From Patescibacteria group bacterium UBA5187 (lineage in GTDB: Bacteria > Patescibacteriota > Minisyncoccia > Phycocordibacterales > PALSA-1337): a stretch of 16,513 nt of DNA. The stretch lies in assembly GCA_002413065.1 (NCBI GenBank), contig DHWH01000026.1:18801-35313 (forward strand), written 5' to 3'. Below the pieces are notes generated by a model. It saw only the letters and a list, made by a program, of their open reading frames with translations, did not search any database and was not told the DNA's origin. Made by a program: the position numbers and the translations under genes. Below are positions 1 through 6,756 of the stretch, one piece after another (positions within the stretch are counted from its first letter, which is position 1; each line of letters opens with the position of its first letter).

Positions 1-41
1 AGATTTTAACTTTATTTTATTTAGAATTTATCTCGGCCATA

Positions 42-47
42 TATGAT
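42..47 (+). promoter_or_regulatory. Possible -10 box of the PemK/MazF-like gene
   Basis: TATGAT ends 6 nt before the ATG at 54, which would place the transcription start at or next to the start codon. No convincing -35 box is seen at 16-18 nt spacing, so support is weak. Confidence 0.3.
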
Positions 48-53
48 GTTTGC

Positions 54-509
54 ATGCATATATTCATAAAAAAGTTCTCAGAATGGTTCATTTGTAAACT
101 AAAATTTGATGCACATACTCATATTCCCCCATTATTCAATGAAGGGGAAATTTGGTGGTGTCACATTGGAGTTAATATTGGCAGTGAGATTTGCGGCAAA
201 GGTCCCACTTTTGATCGTCCAGTCCTTATTTTAAGAAAATTAGATACAGAATCATTCATCGGCTTACCCATGATCGGCAAAATGAAACACGGCACATGGT
301 ATGTACCTCTATCAGTGAACGATCAAACAACGTCGGTGTTTTTAGCCCAAGTCAGATATTTTGATTACAGGAGACTTGATAATAAGATGGCTACTTTAAC
401 AAAAAGAGAATTTTCTGAAATACTTGAAAAATTCATCAGGCTCTTTAGAAACATTCCTCGCCCGCCTTCCGAAGAAAACGGGCGAACGTGGGAAAATCCC
501 AAAACATAA
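54..509 (+). CDS. PemK/MazF-like toxin-family protein
   Basis: A 151-aa soluble protein with a PemK/MazF-type core: GEIWW near residue 31, then a glycine-rich IGSEICGKGP stretch, RPVLILRK and GLPMIGK. Members of this family are usually mRNA-cleaving toxins (interferases) of type II toxin-antitoxin pairs; a divergent branch is common as single genes in small-genome bacteria. The protein has about 30 extra N-terminal residues and a hydrophilic C-terminal tail relative to the core fold. No antitoxin ORF follows it; one could lie upstream, outside the window. The start is the ATG at 54, which has no SD but has a TATGAT hexamer at 42-47, so the mRNA may be leaderless. The gene converges on livM with 48 nt between stop codons. 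Family membership is fairly secure; toxicity is not shown. Confidence 0.75.
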   Translation: MHIFIKKFSEWFICKLKFDAHTHIPPLFNEGEIWWCHIGVNIGSEICGKGPTFDRPVLILRKLDTESFIGLPMIGKMKHGTWYVPLSVNDQTTSVFLAQVRYFDYRRLDNKMATLTKREFSEILEKFIRLFRNIPRPPSEENGRTWENPKT

Positions 510-557
510 ATACATTGTAATCGTTAGGCTTTATTTGTCAAATGTTACCAAGGAAGT

Positions 558-1423
558 TTACAACCTATATTCCCCGACCAACCCTTGCGGCCTATATAAC
601 ATCAATAATATAAGTATAACGCCATATGTCACCTGACGCATCTGAGCGGCGATATCATCAGGAAATCCGACGAAGCGCAGGATTTCCGGAAGTAAAATGA
701 GAAAGACCGCGCCCCAGATCGAACCTTTGTTGCTGGCCAGACCTCCAAGGATGATGACCGCGAGAATGAAGATCGACTCTATCAGACTGAATGAAGATGG
801 ATCGATAAAGGTGATGTAACTTGCGAATAAGGATCCTGCGATCGAAGCCAGCATCGCGCTGACCACGAATATCATCAACTTATATGAAATGGTACGATAC
901 CCGAAGATCTCGATTGCCTGATCATCTTCGCGAATGGCTTTGAGCACGCGACCGAACGAAGATCCGGCGATAAAACGGCAGATGCCATACACTATGGCCA
1001 CAAATACGACTGATAAGATCAGAAAAGAAAGATTATCTGAAAATGTAAAACCGAATAATGATGGACGTGCGATACCCGGAATCCCCAGAGGTCCTCGCGT
1101 GAGTCCTTGCCAATTCAAAAATATGCTGTAAATGATGACGTTGAAGCCGAATGAGCCGAGAGCATAATAGTCATCTTTGAATTTCGAAAGTACGAAACCG
1201 ATGAGCAGACTGCAGGCTCCGGTAATGAGCATTCCAATGATGACGGACAGGAAAAAGTTCATCCCTGTTCCAGTGAGAAGGATCGCCGTGACATATGCAC
1301 CCATGCCATAGAAAGCGGCCTGCGTTATGCTCAGTAGTCCTGTATAGCCACGACTAAGTTCAAAGAGAGTCCAAGGATGGCGTAGATTGAGATCAATATT
1401 GCGAGGTGAATGAGGTATTCCAT
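558..1423 (-). CDS. livM: Branched-chain amino acid ABC transporter permease LivM, with apparent -1 frameshift
   Basis: This is one of the two membrane permeases of a branched-chain amino acid (or related amide) importer, partner of LivH. The body matches LivM: GYTGLLSITQAAFYGMGAYV, about eight hydrophobic segments, the EAA-like loop around KAIREDDQAIEIFGY, and the terminal RPQGLVGEYRL. The natural N-terminus is the ATG at 1421-1423 (MEYLIHLAILISIY..., a typical LivM opening). That frame runs into a stop after NLVVAIQDY, while the conserved GYTGLL continues in another frame. One missing G in the GTGGCT at about 1347-1352 explains this: GTGGGC would give ...NLVVGYTGLL... and a 288-aa protein of usual length. 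The open frame extending to 1535 overlaps livH and is spurious. It may be a real mutation or an assembly error. It lies 36 nt after livH, in the same transcript. Confidence 0.85.
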
Positions 1424-1459
1424 ATTTTCTTAAATAGTAGCTTATCTTATTCTTAACTC

Positions 1460-2326
1460 CTACCGCCTTAAAATTCCCTGCGGCCTGAATAATAAGAATA
1501 ATATCAGCACACCGAATGCGATCGCGTCCTTCCATTCACCTGAAATCTTCCAGATGCCGAAGTTCTCGATGAAAGCCAATAGGAACGCGCCCAACACGCC
1601 GCCGTATACATTGCCGATGCCGCCGATGATCGAGGCGATCACACCTTTCAAAAGCAACGACAATCCCATCGTCGGTTCTATGCCTGTATCAAAACCTATC
1701 AATATTCCAGCCAAACCTCCGATGGCAGATCCTATAAAAAATACCCAACCGATAATTTTATTCGTATTGATGCCGACGATCTTGGAAACTTCCTCGTCAT
1801 CACCTATCGCTTTGATGGCTTTGCCAAAAAGTGAAAACTTGAAAACGAGTGCCATCACGATCATGATGCCAAGACCGAGAACCAATGTGATCAATTGTGT
1901 CTGCGTGATCACGCCGCCAAAAATTGTGAATACGCGTTCTGTCCCCGCATTGATCGAAAGAGTCTGGAACTGACTGGTAAATATGATTGCGATGATGGCT
2001 TGAGCTGCGGTCAATACGCCGAGCGATGCCACCAGCATCACCATGCCTGATGATTTGCGCGTACGCAAAGGCGTGTACACAAGTTTGTAGACAATGAAGC
2101 CGATGATTCCGGCGATAATGGCTCCCAAAATAATAGATGCATATATATTGATACCAAGCGTTTTGTAAAAATAAAAGACGGAGTATCCCCCGACTGCCGT
2201 AAGGGCTCCGTATCCGAGATCAAAAAACTTTACTGTGCCGTAAATGAGGTTGAAACCGAGAGCGATCATTGTGTAGATTGCCCCGGCAATGATGCTGTTC
2301 AATATGAGCTGAGGAAGGATATCCAT
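1460..2326 (-). CDS. livH: Branched-chain amino acid ABC transporter permease LivH
   Basis: A 288-aa polytopic membrane protein, one of two channel subunits of the LivKHMGF-type importer. Family marks are the opening MDILPQLILNSIIAGAIYTM, ALGFNLIYGTVKFFDLGYG, the cytoplasmic EAA-like loop (FGKAIKAIGDDEEVSKIVGI), the glycine-rich SIIGGIGNVYGGVLGAF and the C-terminal LLFRPQGILRR. An upstream in-frame ATG at 2404 exists, but the start at 2326 is preferred: it gives the standard LivH N-terminus, and the longer form would begin inside the livK terminator and span the promoter at 2340-2368. No SD is visible. It is first in a two-gene unit with livM. The ATPase genes livG/livF are not in the window and must be elsewhere if the importer works. 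Confidence 0.92.
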   Translation of the reverse strand: MDILPQLILNSIIAGAIYTMIALGFNLIYGTVKFFDLGYGALTAVGGYSVFYFYKTLGINIYASIILGAIIAGIIGFIVYKLVYTPLRTRKSSGMVMLVASLGVLTAAQAIIAIIFTSQFQTLSINAGTERVFTIFGGVITQTQLITLVLGLGIMIVMALVFKFSLFGKAIKAIGDDEEVSKIVGINTNKIIGWVFFIGSAIGGLAGILIGFDTGIEPTMGLSLLLKGVIASIIGGIGNVYGGVLGAFLLAFIENFGIWKISGEWKDAIAFGVLILFLLFRPQGILRR

Positions 2327-2339
2327 AGAATGTGGGTAA

Positions 2340-2368
2340 ATTCTAACTTTTTTAAAGGATAAATTCAA
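2340..2368 (-). promoter_or_regulatory. livHM promoter
   Basis: Reading the minus strand, TTGAAT (2363-2368), exactly 17 nt, then TAGAAT (2340-2345). The -10 ends 13 nt before the livH ATG at 2326, implying a 5' UTR of only about 6 nt. It lies downstream of the livK terminator, so livHM is transcribed separately from livK. Confidence 0.6.
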
Positions 2369-2400
2369 CGCAGGGTCGAGTAACGAAAAGAAGAGGCCCA

Positions 2401-2437
2401 ACAAAAAACCGCACGCGTAAGACGTGCGGTTTTTTGT
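2401..2437 (-). terminator. Rho-independent terminator after livK (symmetrical)
   Basis: Stem CCGCACG (2409-2415) pairs with CGTGCGG (2423-2429) around a 7-nt loop, flanked by six A and six T, so it has a U-tract in either direction. It sits 24 nt past the livK stop. Confidence 0.9.
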
Positions 2438-2460
2438 TTCTATTTAACTTCTGTATCTCA

Positions 2461-3603
2461 TTACTTCACAATCTCTGCTTTACCGTTTTTGATTATATCA
2501 ATAACGTAATTTGCTTCTTTAGGATCTCCATTCGCATCGAATTCAATAAGAGAACTAGAAACTCCGTTTACGTGCTTGATAGAATACAATGCATTTTTTA
2601 CGGCGGTCCTGTCTGTACCAGCTGTCTTAATAGCATCAGCCAATATCTTGAGGCCGTCATACGCATAATTACTGCAATATACAATACTGTCATTACCGAG
2701 CTTCTCCTTCATTTTTGTCTTGAAGGCATCACTGGAATTTGTTCCGACACGGGTATACATAACTCCATCTGCACTTGAACCGAGAGAGTCCCAGATTTTA
2801 TTATCATCCCAAGCATCAGCTCCAAAGATCGTCTGGGTCAACTTGAGAGTTTTTGCTTCCTTCAAGCCAGCAACCGTACCATCAGGAAAACCGGCAAAGT
2901 AAAGAAGATCAGCACCCGATGATTTGACCTTGGCCATTTGAGTTCGGAGATCTTTGCTTGTTGGATCATCTCCGTCTTCAAGTACAACCTGACCGCCAAG
3001 TGCTTTGAATGCATCACTGAAGGCCTTCTTCAAACCAAGACCCCAGTCATTGTTAACATTGATGATAGCAACCTTTCTCTTTCCAAGGGTGTTGTAAGTA
3101 TACTTAGCAGCAAAACCTGCTTGGAAAAGATCTGACGGCACATCTCTGAAAATATAATCTCCTGATTCACTTATCTTTGGCGCTGTTGAACAGTATGACA
3201 ACACTGGTGTCTGTGCTTTCTCAGCTATCGGAGCAAACGAAAGTGTTGCTGGCGAACAGACACTGCCTAAAATAGCTGTAACGTTATCTACATTTATGAG
3301 TTTATTTGCCGCTTTGACCCCTTCAGGGCCTGCGCACCTATCGTCTTCGTAGACCATTTCAATCTGGCGGCCGTTTATACCACCAGCCGAATTAATTTCT
3401 CCTACTGCAATTTCCACTGCAGCCTTTGCATTCTGGCCAATATTTGCCACATCGCCGGTAAGAGGTCCGGTAAACCCAATCTTAATTGGTGTACTCGAGG
3501 CCGTATTCGAATTTTTACCCCCTTTACTTGAAACGTTCACAATAATAAGCACAACGATCACAAGTGCGATAACCCACAAAATTCCTTTGGCTGTTTTTGT
3601 CAT
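2461..3603 (-). CDS. livK: Branched-chain amino acid ABC transporter substrate-binding protein (LivK-like)
   Basis: A 380-aa extracytoplasmic ligand-binding protein of the Peripla_BP_6/LivK family. Residues about 7-27 form a hydrophobic signal anchor (WVIALVIVVLIIV) with no lipobox cysteine, so it is likely membrane-tethered rather than a lipoprotein. A short Ser/Thr/Asn linker follows, then the two-lobed binding fold: PIKIGFTGPLTGDVANIGQ at the start, GGINGRQIEMVYEDDRC, AILGSVCSPATLSFAPI (ligand-contact region), and NVNNDWGLGLKKAF in lobe 2. Length fits the family. Which ligand is bound (Leu/Ile/Val, other amino acids, amide or urea) cannot be read from sequence. It is monocistronic, with promoter 3616-3643 and terminator 2401-2437, upstream of livHM. 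Separate transcription allows the binding protein to be made in excess over the permeases, as is usual for such importers (inference). Confidence 0.92.
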   Translation of the reverse strand: MTKTAKGILWVIALVIVVLIIVNVSSKGGKNSNTASSTPIKIGFTGPLTGDVANIGQNAKAAVEIAVGEINSAGGINGRQIEMVYEDDRCAGPEGVKAANKLINVDNVTAILGSVCSPATLSFAPIAEKAQTPVLSYCSTAPKISESGDYIFRDVPSDLFQAGFAAKYTYNTLGKRKVAIINVNNDWGLGLKKAFSDAFKALGGQVVLEDGDDPTSKDLRTQMAKVKSSGADLLYFAGFPDGTVAGLKEAKTLKLTQTIFGADAWDDNKIWDSLGSSADGVMYTRVGTNSSDAFKTKMKEKLGNDSIVYCSNYAYDGLKILADAIKTAGTDRTAVKNALYSIKHVNGVSSSLIEFDANGDPKEANYVIDIIKNGKAEIVK

Positions 3604-3615
3604 ATGACGGATAAA

Positions 3616-3643
3616 ATTATAGAACGCATTTTAATAGTAACAA
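3616..3643 (-). promoter_or_regulatory. livK promoter
   Basis: Minus strand: TTGTTA (3638-3643), 16 nt, TATAAT (3616-3621, perfect consensus). The -10 ends 12 nt before the livK ATG and there is no SD, implying a nearly leaderless mRNA. Confidence 0.55.
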
Positions 3644-3716
3644 AGAAACTATAGCATACGGGATATTCGAGGCAATGTGCGTAACTTCAGCCATGCCAAC
3701 CGATATAAAACCCTGT

Positions 3717-3749
3717 AAATACGCGAAGGTAAGCAAAAACAGCGTATTT
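3717..3749. repeat. Inverted repeat upstream of the DUF1360 gene
   Basis: AAATACGC (3717-3724) and GCGTATTT (3742-3749) are perfect 8-bp inverted arms separated by 17 nt, ending 15 nt before the ATG at 3765. Without a U-tract it is not a clear terminator; it could be an operator or a leader hairpin of the downstream gene. Confidence 0.35.
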
Positions 3750-3764
3750 CGTCACTAGATAGGT

Positions 3765-4217
3765 ATGAAAAAAGATTCACGCTATAGATGGTACACCATC
3801 GATATACTTGCCTTCCTGATCCTCAATATTATTATCCTGCATTATATTGATGTCCAATCCGCCCCTATCCTGCAGCAGCTCAATTGGATGGTGATTTTCA
3901 TCTTCGCCTTAGGAGTATACAGGCTGACGGACATCATTACACAGGAAAATGTTACCGATATTCTGCGCGCGCCATTCCGGGACAAAAAAATTGTAAACGA
4001 CAAGGAAGTCTGGGAAATATCAGATGAGGGATTCCGCGGATTTTTCGGAACTCTTGTTTCATGCAACGCCTGCATGGGTGTCTGGGTGGCAATGATCATT
4101 TTCTATCTGTTCCTTCTCCTGCCCGCCGCCACATTCACATTCATGATCATCATGGCGCTCACCGGATTCGAACGATTCTTTTCAAAGATATATAATTTTC
4201 TGGAAAAAAGAGGCTAG
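3765..4217 (+). CDS. DUF1360-family membrane protein
   Basis: A 150-aa membrane protein with three to four hydrophobic segments (about residues 12-28, 40-53, 103-121, 122-136). It carries the DUF1360 signature: an LxxYRLTDIITxE-type motif, then RAPFRDK, then GFRGFFGTLVSCNACMGVW with a C-x-x-C pair. The biochemical role of DUF1360 is unknown; the conserved CNAC pair suggests metal or redox chemistry at the membrane face (inference). The ATG at 3765 has an AGGT too close to act as a good SD. It is a single gene on the plus strand, divergent from livK and convergent with the kinase-like gene at 4276; only 58 nt separate the stops. Confidence 0.75.
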   Translation: MKKDSRYRWYTIDILAFLILNIIILHYIDVQSAPILQQLNWMVIFIFALGVYRLTDIITQENVTDILRAPFRDKKIVNDKEVWEISDEGFRGFFGTLVSCNACMGVWVAMIIFYLFLLLPAATFTFMIIMALTGFERFFSKIYNFLEKRG

Positions 4218-4229
4218 AGTCGCGCAAAT

Positions 4230-4255
4230 AAAAAAATCGCCACAGATTGCGGCGA
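4230..4255 (-). terminator. Rho-independent terminator after the P-loop kinase-like gene
   Basis: On the minus strand TCGCC pairs with GGCGA (4251-4255 and 4237-4241) around a 9-nt loop, followed by seven T. The stem is short but the U-tract is good, and it is 20 nt past the stop at 4276. Confidence 0.65.
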
Positions 4256-4275
4256 GCGGATTGCACGTTATTCGA

Positions 4276-4881
4276 TCAGAAGGCGCCAAGCCTCCGAAGG
4301 CCGGTATGAACGGTGCGATGGAATTCAGGAAGCGTTCCATCATTAATGAAAACGGTATCGGCCAGCTTGCGACAAGCCGACATACCAGGTTTATGAGGAT
4401 CAGCTGACTCCATTTCGCTCTGCTGCTCCAAAAATGTTCCGAGAGAAATCTCTCCGATTTCTCCTTTCCTCGCGTTCCTGATCCGTTCGTAACGAACCTC
4501 CGGATTTGCATCAATAGCGACAAGAATAAATTTCCTATCGCGAATGAGCGCGGAGCGACGGATCGCCTCAATCTCGGCTACCGTAGAGATAGACTCGATA
4601 ACGGTCGAGTAACCGAAACGGTTTGCAAGCGCGTACAGAAAGTAGGCGATGTAATCCGGTCCATACTCGGTCCGAAATTCATCGGCTACCCTATTGAGAT
4701 TGGCACGACTTTCCAATCGTTGCCGCGCTCGGATCTCAATCATCAGCAACTCCCTGCTGGAGAGATGAATGAATGTCGGTGTTGATTTTAAACGTTTAGC
4801 AATTTCTCTTTTACCTGCGCCATCAGGGCCGGTAAGGCCGATAATTACTGGTTGGATTGAGTTTGTTTTTGTTTTTTGCAT
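4276..4881 (-). CDS. P-loop nucleotide/dephospho-CoA kinase-like protein
   Basis: A 201-aa soluble protein with a P-loop kinase fold. GLTGPDGAGKRE (about residues 15-26) is the Walker A loop. Later parts resemble NMP/dephospho-CoA kinases: RFGYSTVIESI (strand with an acidic residue), FILVAIDANPEVRYERIRNARK (Arg-rich LID-like element) and the C-terminal ADTVFINDGTLPEF, which recalls the AD..I.NDGT..EL ending of such kinases. Oddly, the Walker A Lys is followed by Arg, not the Ser/Thr that binds Mg2+. The ATG at 4881 is preferred over an in-frame ATG at 4902 because the promoter at 4891-4919 would start transcription between them. No SD. It is monocistronic. Substrate is not identifiable. Confidence 0.7.
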   Translation of the reverse strand: MQKTKTNSIQPVIIGLTGPDGAGKREIAKRLKSTPTFIHLSSRELLMIEIRARQRLESRANLNRVADEFRTEYGPDYIAYFLYALANRFGYSTVIESISTVAEIEAIRRSALIRDRKFILVAIDANPEVRYERIRNARKGEIGEISLGTFLEQQSEMESADPHKPGMSACRKLADTVFINDGTLPEFHRTVHTGLRRLGAF

Positions 4882-4890
4882 CTGGATAAA

Positions 4891-4919
4891 ATAATGACAC
4901 ACTTAAAAGTATTTTGCAA
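4891..4919 (-). promoter_or_regulatory. Promoter of the P-loop kinase-like gene
   Basis: Minus strand: TTGCAA (4914-4919), 17 nt, CATTAT (4891-4896), each 4/6 to consensus. The -10 ends 9 nt before the ATG at 4881, so the transcript would be leaderless or nearly so. Confidence 0.45.
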
Positions 4920-4958
4920 AATGTAGCCTGCGGACATCCTTCTGTATGTTTACTATAT

Positions 4959-4985
4959 AAAAATGCCGAAGAAAAACCTTCGGCA
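4959..4985 (-). terminator. Rho-independent terminator after cmk
   Basis: Stem TGCCGAAG/CTTCGGCA (arms 4978-4985 and 4964-4971 read on the minus strand), 6-nt loop, followed by a run of five T. It is about 36 nt beyond the cmk stop. Confidence 0.85.
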
Positions 4986-5020
4986 CGAGTGGGTATGAAT
5001 ATGACGGTCGCACAACAGGA

Positions 5021-5683
5021 TCAGAATGGCTTGCCGTAGTGAGCAAGAATGATTTCTGCGGTTTCTTCGGCATTAATATTGCTCGTATCAATCCGCCATG
5101 CCCGGGGATGGATCTTGAGAGGACTTACCTTTCGCGTGAAATCTGATTCATCACGACGGTTGATCTCGGCTAAGATCGTTTCGTAATCCGCCGACAAATC
5201 CATGCGAGTGAACTGCTCCACCCGGCGCTTGGCGCGAATCTCCGCCGAGGCCTCGAGGAAGAATCGGTGGCGAGTGTCGAAAATTTCTCCCTGATCCCTT
5301 CCATCCGCTACGAGACCCGGCAATGTGCGCATGCTCAACTGGAAACCGCGAAGTGCCGCGCGAACTTCCGGGATTTGGGCGACAATGCTCGCTGCCTTTC
5401 CCATTTCATCGGATCGGATGATCACCGTCTCATCCACTCCGTCAAGGAAAACGGTATGATCCACCATCTTCAAATGAAGACACGCGGCGGCAGCGGCCAG
5501 ATTCTGCGAACCACTGATGCCTTTGCGGATCGATACCAATGCAAGCGCCCGGTACAGGACGCCGCTGTCCAGCTGGTTAAATCCGAGCTTCTTTGCCACT
5601 ATGCCACGGACTGTACCCTTGCCGCTACCAGTCACTCCGTCTATAGCGATTGCGGGGACATTTACATCATCTGTTTCTGTCAA
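5021..5683 (-). CDS. cmk: Cytidylate kinase (CMP/dCMP kinase)
   Basis: Transfers a phosphate from ATP to CMP or dCMP in cytosolic pyrimidine nucleotide recycling. The 220-aa length is normal. Motifs in order: Walker A DGVTGSGKGT (15-24), the CMP-contacting LDSGVLYRALAL (38-49), a mid-protein NMP-binding insert region, VADGRDQG (125-132, the DGRD motif of Cmk), and the LID/Arg region NRRDESDFTRKVSPL (175-189) with AWRIDTSNIN before the C-terminus. The start is a TTG at 5681-5683, chosen because a GGAGG SD (5689-5693) lies 5 nt upstream. A promoter (5748-5776) and a terminator (4959-4985) make it a single-gene unit, with a leader of about 60 nt holding a 7-bp hairpin at 5724-5740. Confidence 0.93.
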   Translation of the reverse strand: MTETDDVNVPAIAIDGVTGSGKGTVRGIVAKKLGFNQLDSGVLYRALALVSIRKGISGSQNLAAAAACLHLKMVDHTVFLDGVDETVIIRSDEMGKAASIVAQIPEVRAALRGFQLSMRTLPGLVADGRDQGEIFDTRHRFFLEASAEIRAKRRVEQFTRMDLSADYETILAEINRRDESDFTRKVSPLKIHPRAWRIDTSNINAEETAEIILAHYGKPF

Positions 5684-5688
5684 ACTGA

Positions 5689-5693
5689 CCTCC
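5689..5693 (-). promoter_or_regulatory. Shine-Dalgarno site fixing the TTG start of cmk
   Basis: GGAGG, 5 nt before TTG at 5683. This decides the start, as no ATG is well placed. Confidence 0.8.
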
Positions 5694-5723
5694 GGGGTTG
5701 ATTGTTGGGGGTTGCGAACATTC

Positions 5724-5740
5724 GAGGCTCAAAGAACCTC
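5724..5740 (-). promoter_or_regulatory. Hairpin in the cmk leader
   Basis: A 7-bp stem (one G-U pair) closed by a 3-nt loop lies between the cmk promoter and its SD: arms 5734-5740 and 5724-5730. There is no U-tract; role unknown. Confidence 0.35.
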
Positions 5741-5747
5741 TGTGCTG

Positions 5748-5776
5748 AAATTACCATTCCGATTGCATGGCGTCAA
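5748..5776 (-). promoter_or_regulatory. cmk promoter
   Basis: Minus strand: TTGACG (5771-5776), 17 nt, TAATTT (5748-5753) with an extended -10 TG one base upstream. Confidence 0.6.
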
Positions 5777-5789
5777 CTTTCCTGGGAAT

Positions 5790-5820
5790 AAAAAATGACC
5801 GCCCCTATCTGGAAGCGGTC
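5790..5820 (-). terminator. Terminator overlapping the end of the PQ-loop-like gene
   Basis: Stem GACCGC (5815-5820) with GCGGTC (5797-5802), 12-nt loop, then A and six T. The left arm begins in the last codons of the gene, so the stop codon (5805-5807) sits in the loop. Confidence 0.75.
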
Positions 5821-6401
5821 TTGGAAAAAAATTGCCCTTTCACAATGAACCATACAACAAGGAAAGATCCGGAAACGGCGTGTACATTGTAGACGCCGTT
5901 CGCCCATGTCCATTCCTTGATCGCAATGACATTGCACACACTGGCGGTGAAAAGTGCGAGCCAGCCGAGTAGATTTTCAGAGAAAGGATCGCGCCTCACC
6001 TTGAGGAAAGTGGGTACAATCCCGAGTGCATCTGCCACCAACCCGGCGATCAAAGCCAAAACTGGACTGCCAGTCAGCCTCCAAATTACCAAAGCCATGG
6101 CGGCAAGTACCAAGCAGACTGTATCGCTCCGGTACCACTGTTTTTCGCCGAATCTAAGGGAAAGAAAAAATAAAATGGTCGGGTTGACTGCTGCTGCAAT
6201 AACATACCAGATCGTTTCTTTCTCTCCGGCAAAAAAGTAAGCGGTGAGGTTTATAATCCCAATGGATGACCAGATGGCCCATGAAGCCCGATTCAACTTG
6301 GTCTCTTTGGTTACAACGATGCTGTGAACATAGGGAAACATCCCTATAATCATCACAGCACCAGCGATATAGCCAAAGATATCGTGATAAGTGATGTTCA
6401 A
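5805..6401 (-). CDS. PQ-loop/SemiSWEET-like membrane protein
   Basis: A 198-aa membrane protein of about seven hydrophobic segments. Two similar halves can be seen: GYIAGAVMIIGMFPYVHSIVVTKETKLNRASWAIW near the N-terminus and GLVADALGIVPTFLKVRRDP-SENLLGWLAL past the middle. Each has a helix, a Pro in a F/VP-x-x-x-x motif, a basic loop and a Trp-bearing helix, the arrangement of PQ-loop proteins (SWEET/SemiSWEET sugar carriers, KDEL-receptor-like proteins). The substrate is unknown and the similarity is by pattern only. The start is TTG at 6399-6401, chosen because AGGAG (6407-6411) lies 5 nt upstream; the longer frame from TTG 6425 has no SD. It has its own promoter (6477-6506) and a terminator overlapping its end. 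Confidence 0.65.
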   Translation of the reverse strand: MNITYHDIFGYIAGAVMIIGMFPYVHSIVVTKETKLNRASWAIWSSIGIINLTAYFFAGEKETIWYVIAAAVNPTILFFLSLRFGEKQWYRSDTVCLVLAAMALVIWRLTGSPVLALIAGLVADALGIVPTFLKVRRDPFSENLLGWLALFTASVCNVIAIKEWTWANGVYNVHAVSGSFLVVWFIVKGQFFSKTASR

Positions 6402-6406
6402 GCAAT

Positions 6407-6411
6407 CTCCT
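6407..6411 (-). promoter_or_regulatory. Shine-Dalgarno site fixing the TTG start at 6401
   Basis: AGGAG, 5 nt before TTG, the same arrangement as at cmk. Confidence 0.75.
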
Positions 6412-6476
6412 ATTCTGGTGTTCAAAGGTACACCTATTTAAAACCTTATTTCAAAATAAACAAAAAACTGCTATAA

Positions 6477-6506
6477 ATTCTAGCATATAAATGTAGTGGG
6501 TGTCAA
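6477..6506 (-). promoter_or_regulatory. Promoter of the PQ-loop-like gene
   Basis: Minus strand: TTGACA (6501-6506, perfect consensus), 18 nt, TAGAAT (6477-6482), with extended -10 TGC. The -35 lies in the loop/arm of a small inverted repeat GTAGT...ACTAC (6492-6509). The leader to TTG 6401 is about 70 nt. Confidence 0.7.
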
Positions 6507-6518
6507 CTACAAAACTAT

Positions 6519-6753
6519 TTACCCCCTTCCCAAGAACATAAGTATTCCCATTACTAAAAATGGCAGCATCATCGAGACCTAAAAATTTCCGCTATCCACA
6601 GGACGCAGTTTTTTAAATTTTCTCAAAAAAACTATTTCACCTATTATTACGAATTTCGTTCCTAGAACCGATATCGGATATACCAGTGTAATTAAGGAGT
6701 AACTGCCCATAGAAAGGTAAGACATTTTCTTCGGCAATCTTTATTTTTTCCAT
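6519..6753 (-). pseudogene. Decayed small two-TM membrane protein downstream of cassette copy 1
   Basis: Three nt after the stop of the caspase-like gene an ATG (6751-6753) opens MEKIKIAEENV..., which ends after 38 codons. An overlapping frame from ATG 6723-6725 reads MSYLSMGSYSLITLVYPIS, VLGTKFVIIGEIVFLRKF, KKLRPVDSGNF, then an in-frame TAG (6579-6581), then VSMMLPFLVMGILMFLGRG and TAA (6519-6521). Both parts look like membrane segments, and the hydrophilic opening of the first frame fits as their N-terminus. I read it as one gene of about 75 codons broken by a frameshift and an amber codon. Alternatively the downstream part is read through or restarted at ATG 6570-6572. It fills most of the 331-nt gap before the PQ-loop gene. 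No homologue recognised. Confidence 0.45.
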
Positions 6754-6756
6754 AAG

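Noticed and set aside
458..501. Hairpins at the end of the MazF-like gene (CGCCCG/CGGGCG and TGGGA-AAA-TCCCA)
   Set aside because: They lack a U-tract on either strand and lie within coding sequence, so a terminator call is not supported.
522..528. attC-like GTTAGGC core after the MazF-like gene, suggesting an integron cassette
   Set aside because: No complementary partner site, no second core and no integron integrase in the window.
1424..1535. N-terminal extension of LivM to ATG 1535
   Set aside because: It overlaps the livH 3' end, has no similarity to LivM, and exists only because of the frameshift; the true N-terminus reads in another frame from ATG 1423.
2327..2404. Longer LivH start at 2404
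   Set aside because: It would start inside the livK terminator and include the livHM promoter; the family N-terminus fits the ATG at 2326.
4162..4171. tRNA T-loop-like GTTCGAATCC on the minus strand
   Set aside because: The flanking bases do not form a 5-bp T stem and no acceptor or anticodon arm is found; it lies in DUF1360 coding sequence.
6560..6616. 18-codon plus-strand ORF in the gap after cassette copy 1
   Set aside because: Too short, no SD, and antisense to the better-supported decayed membrane ORF.
6519..6725. Genetic-code change (stop codon reassigned) to explain the in-frame TAG
   Set aside because: Other genes here end normally in TAG (for example at 9718, 6757 and 5805) and in TGA and TAA, so general recoding is unlikely.
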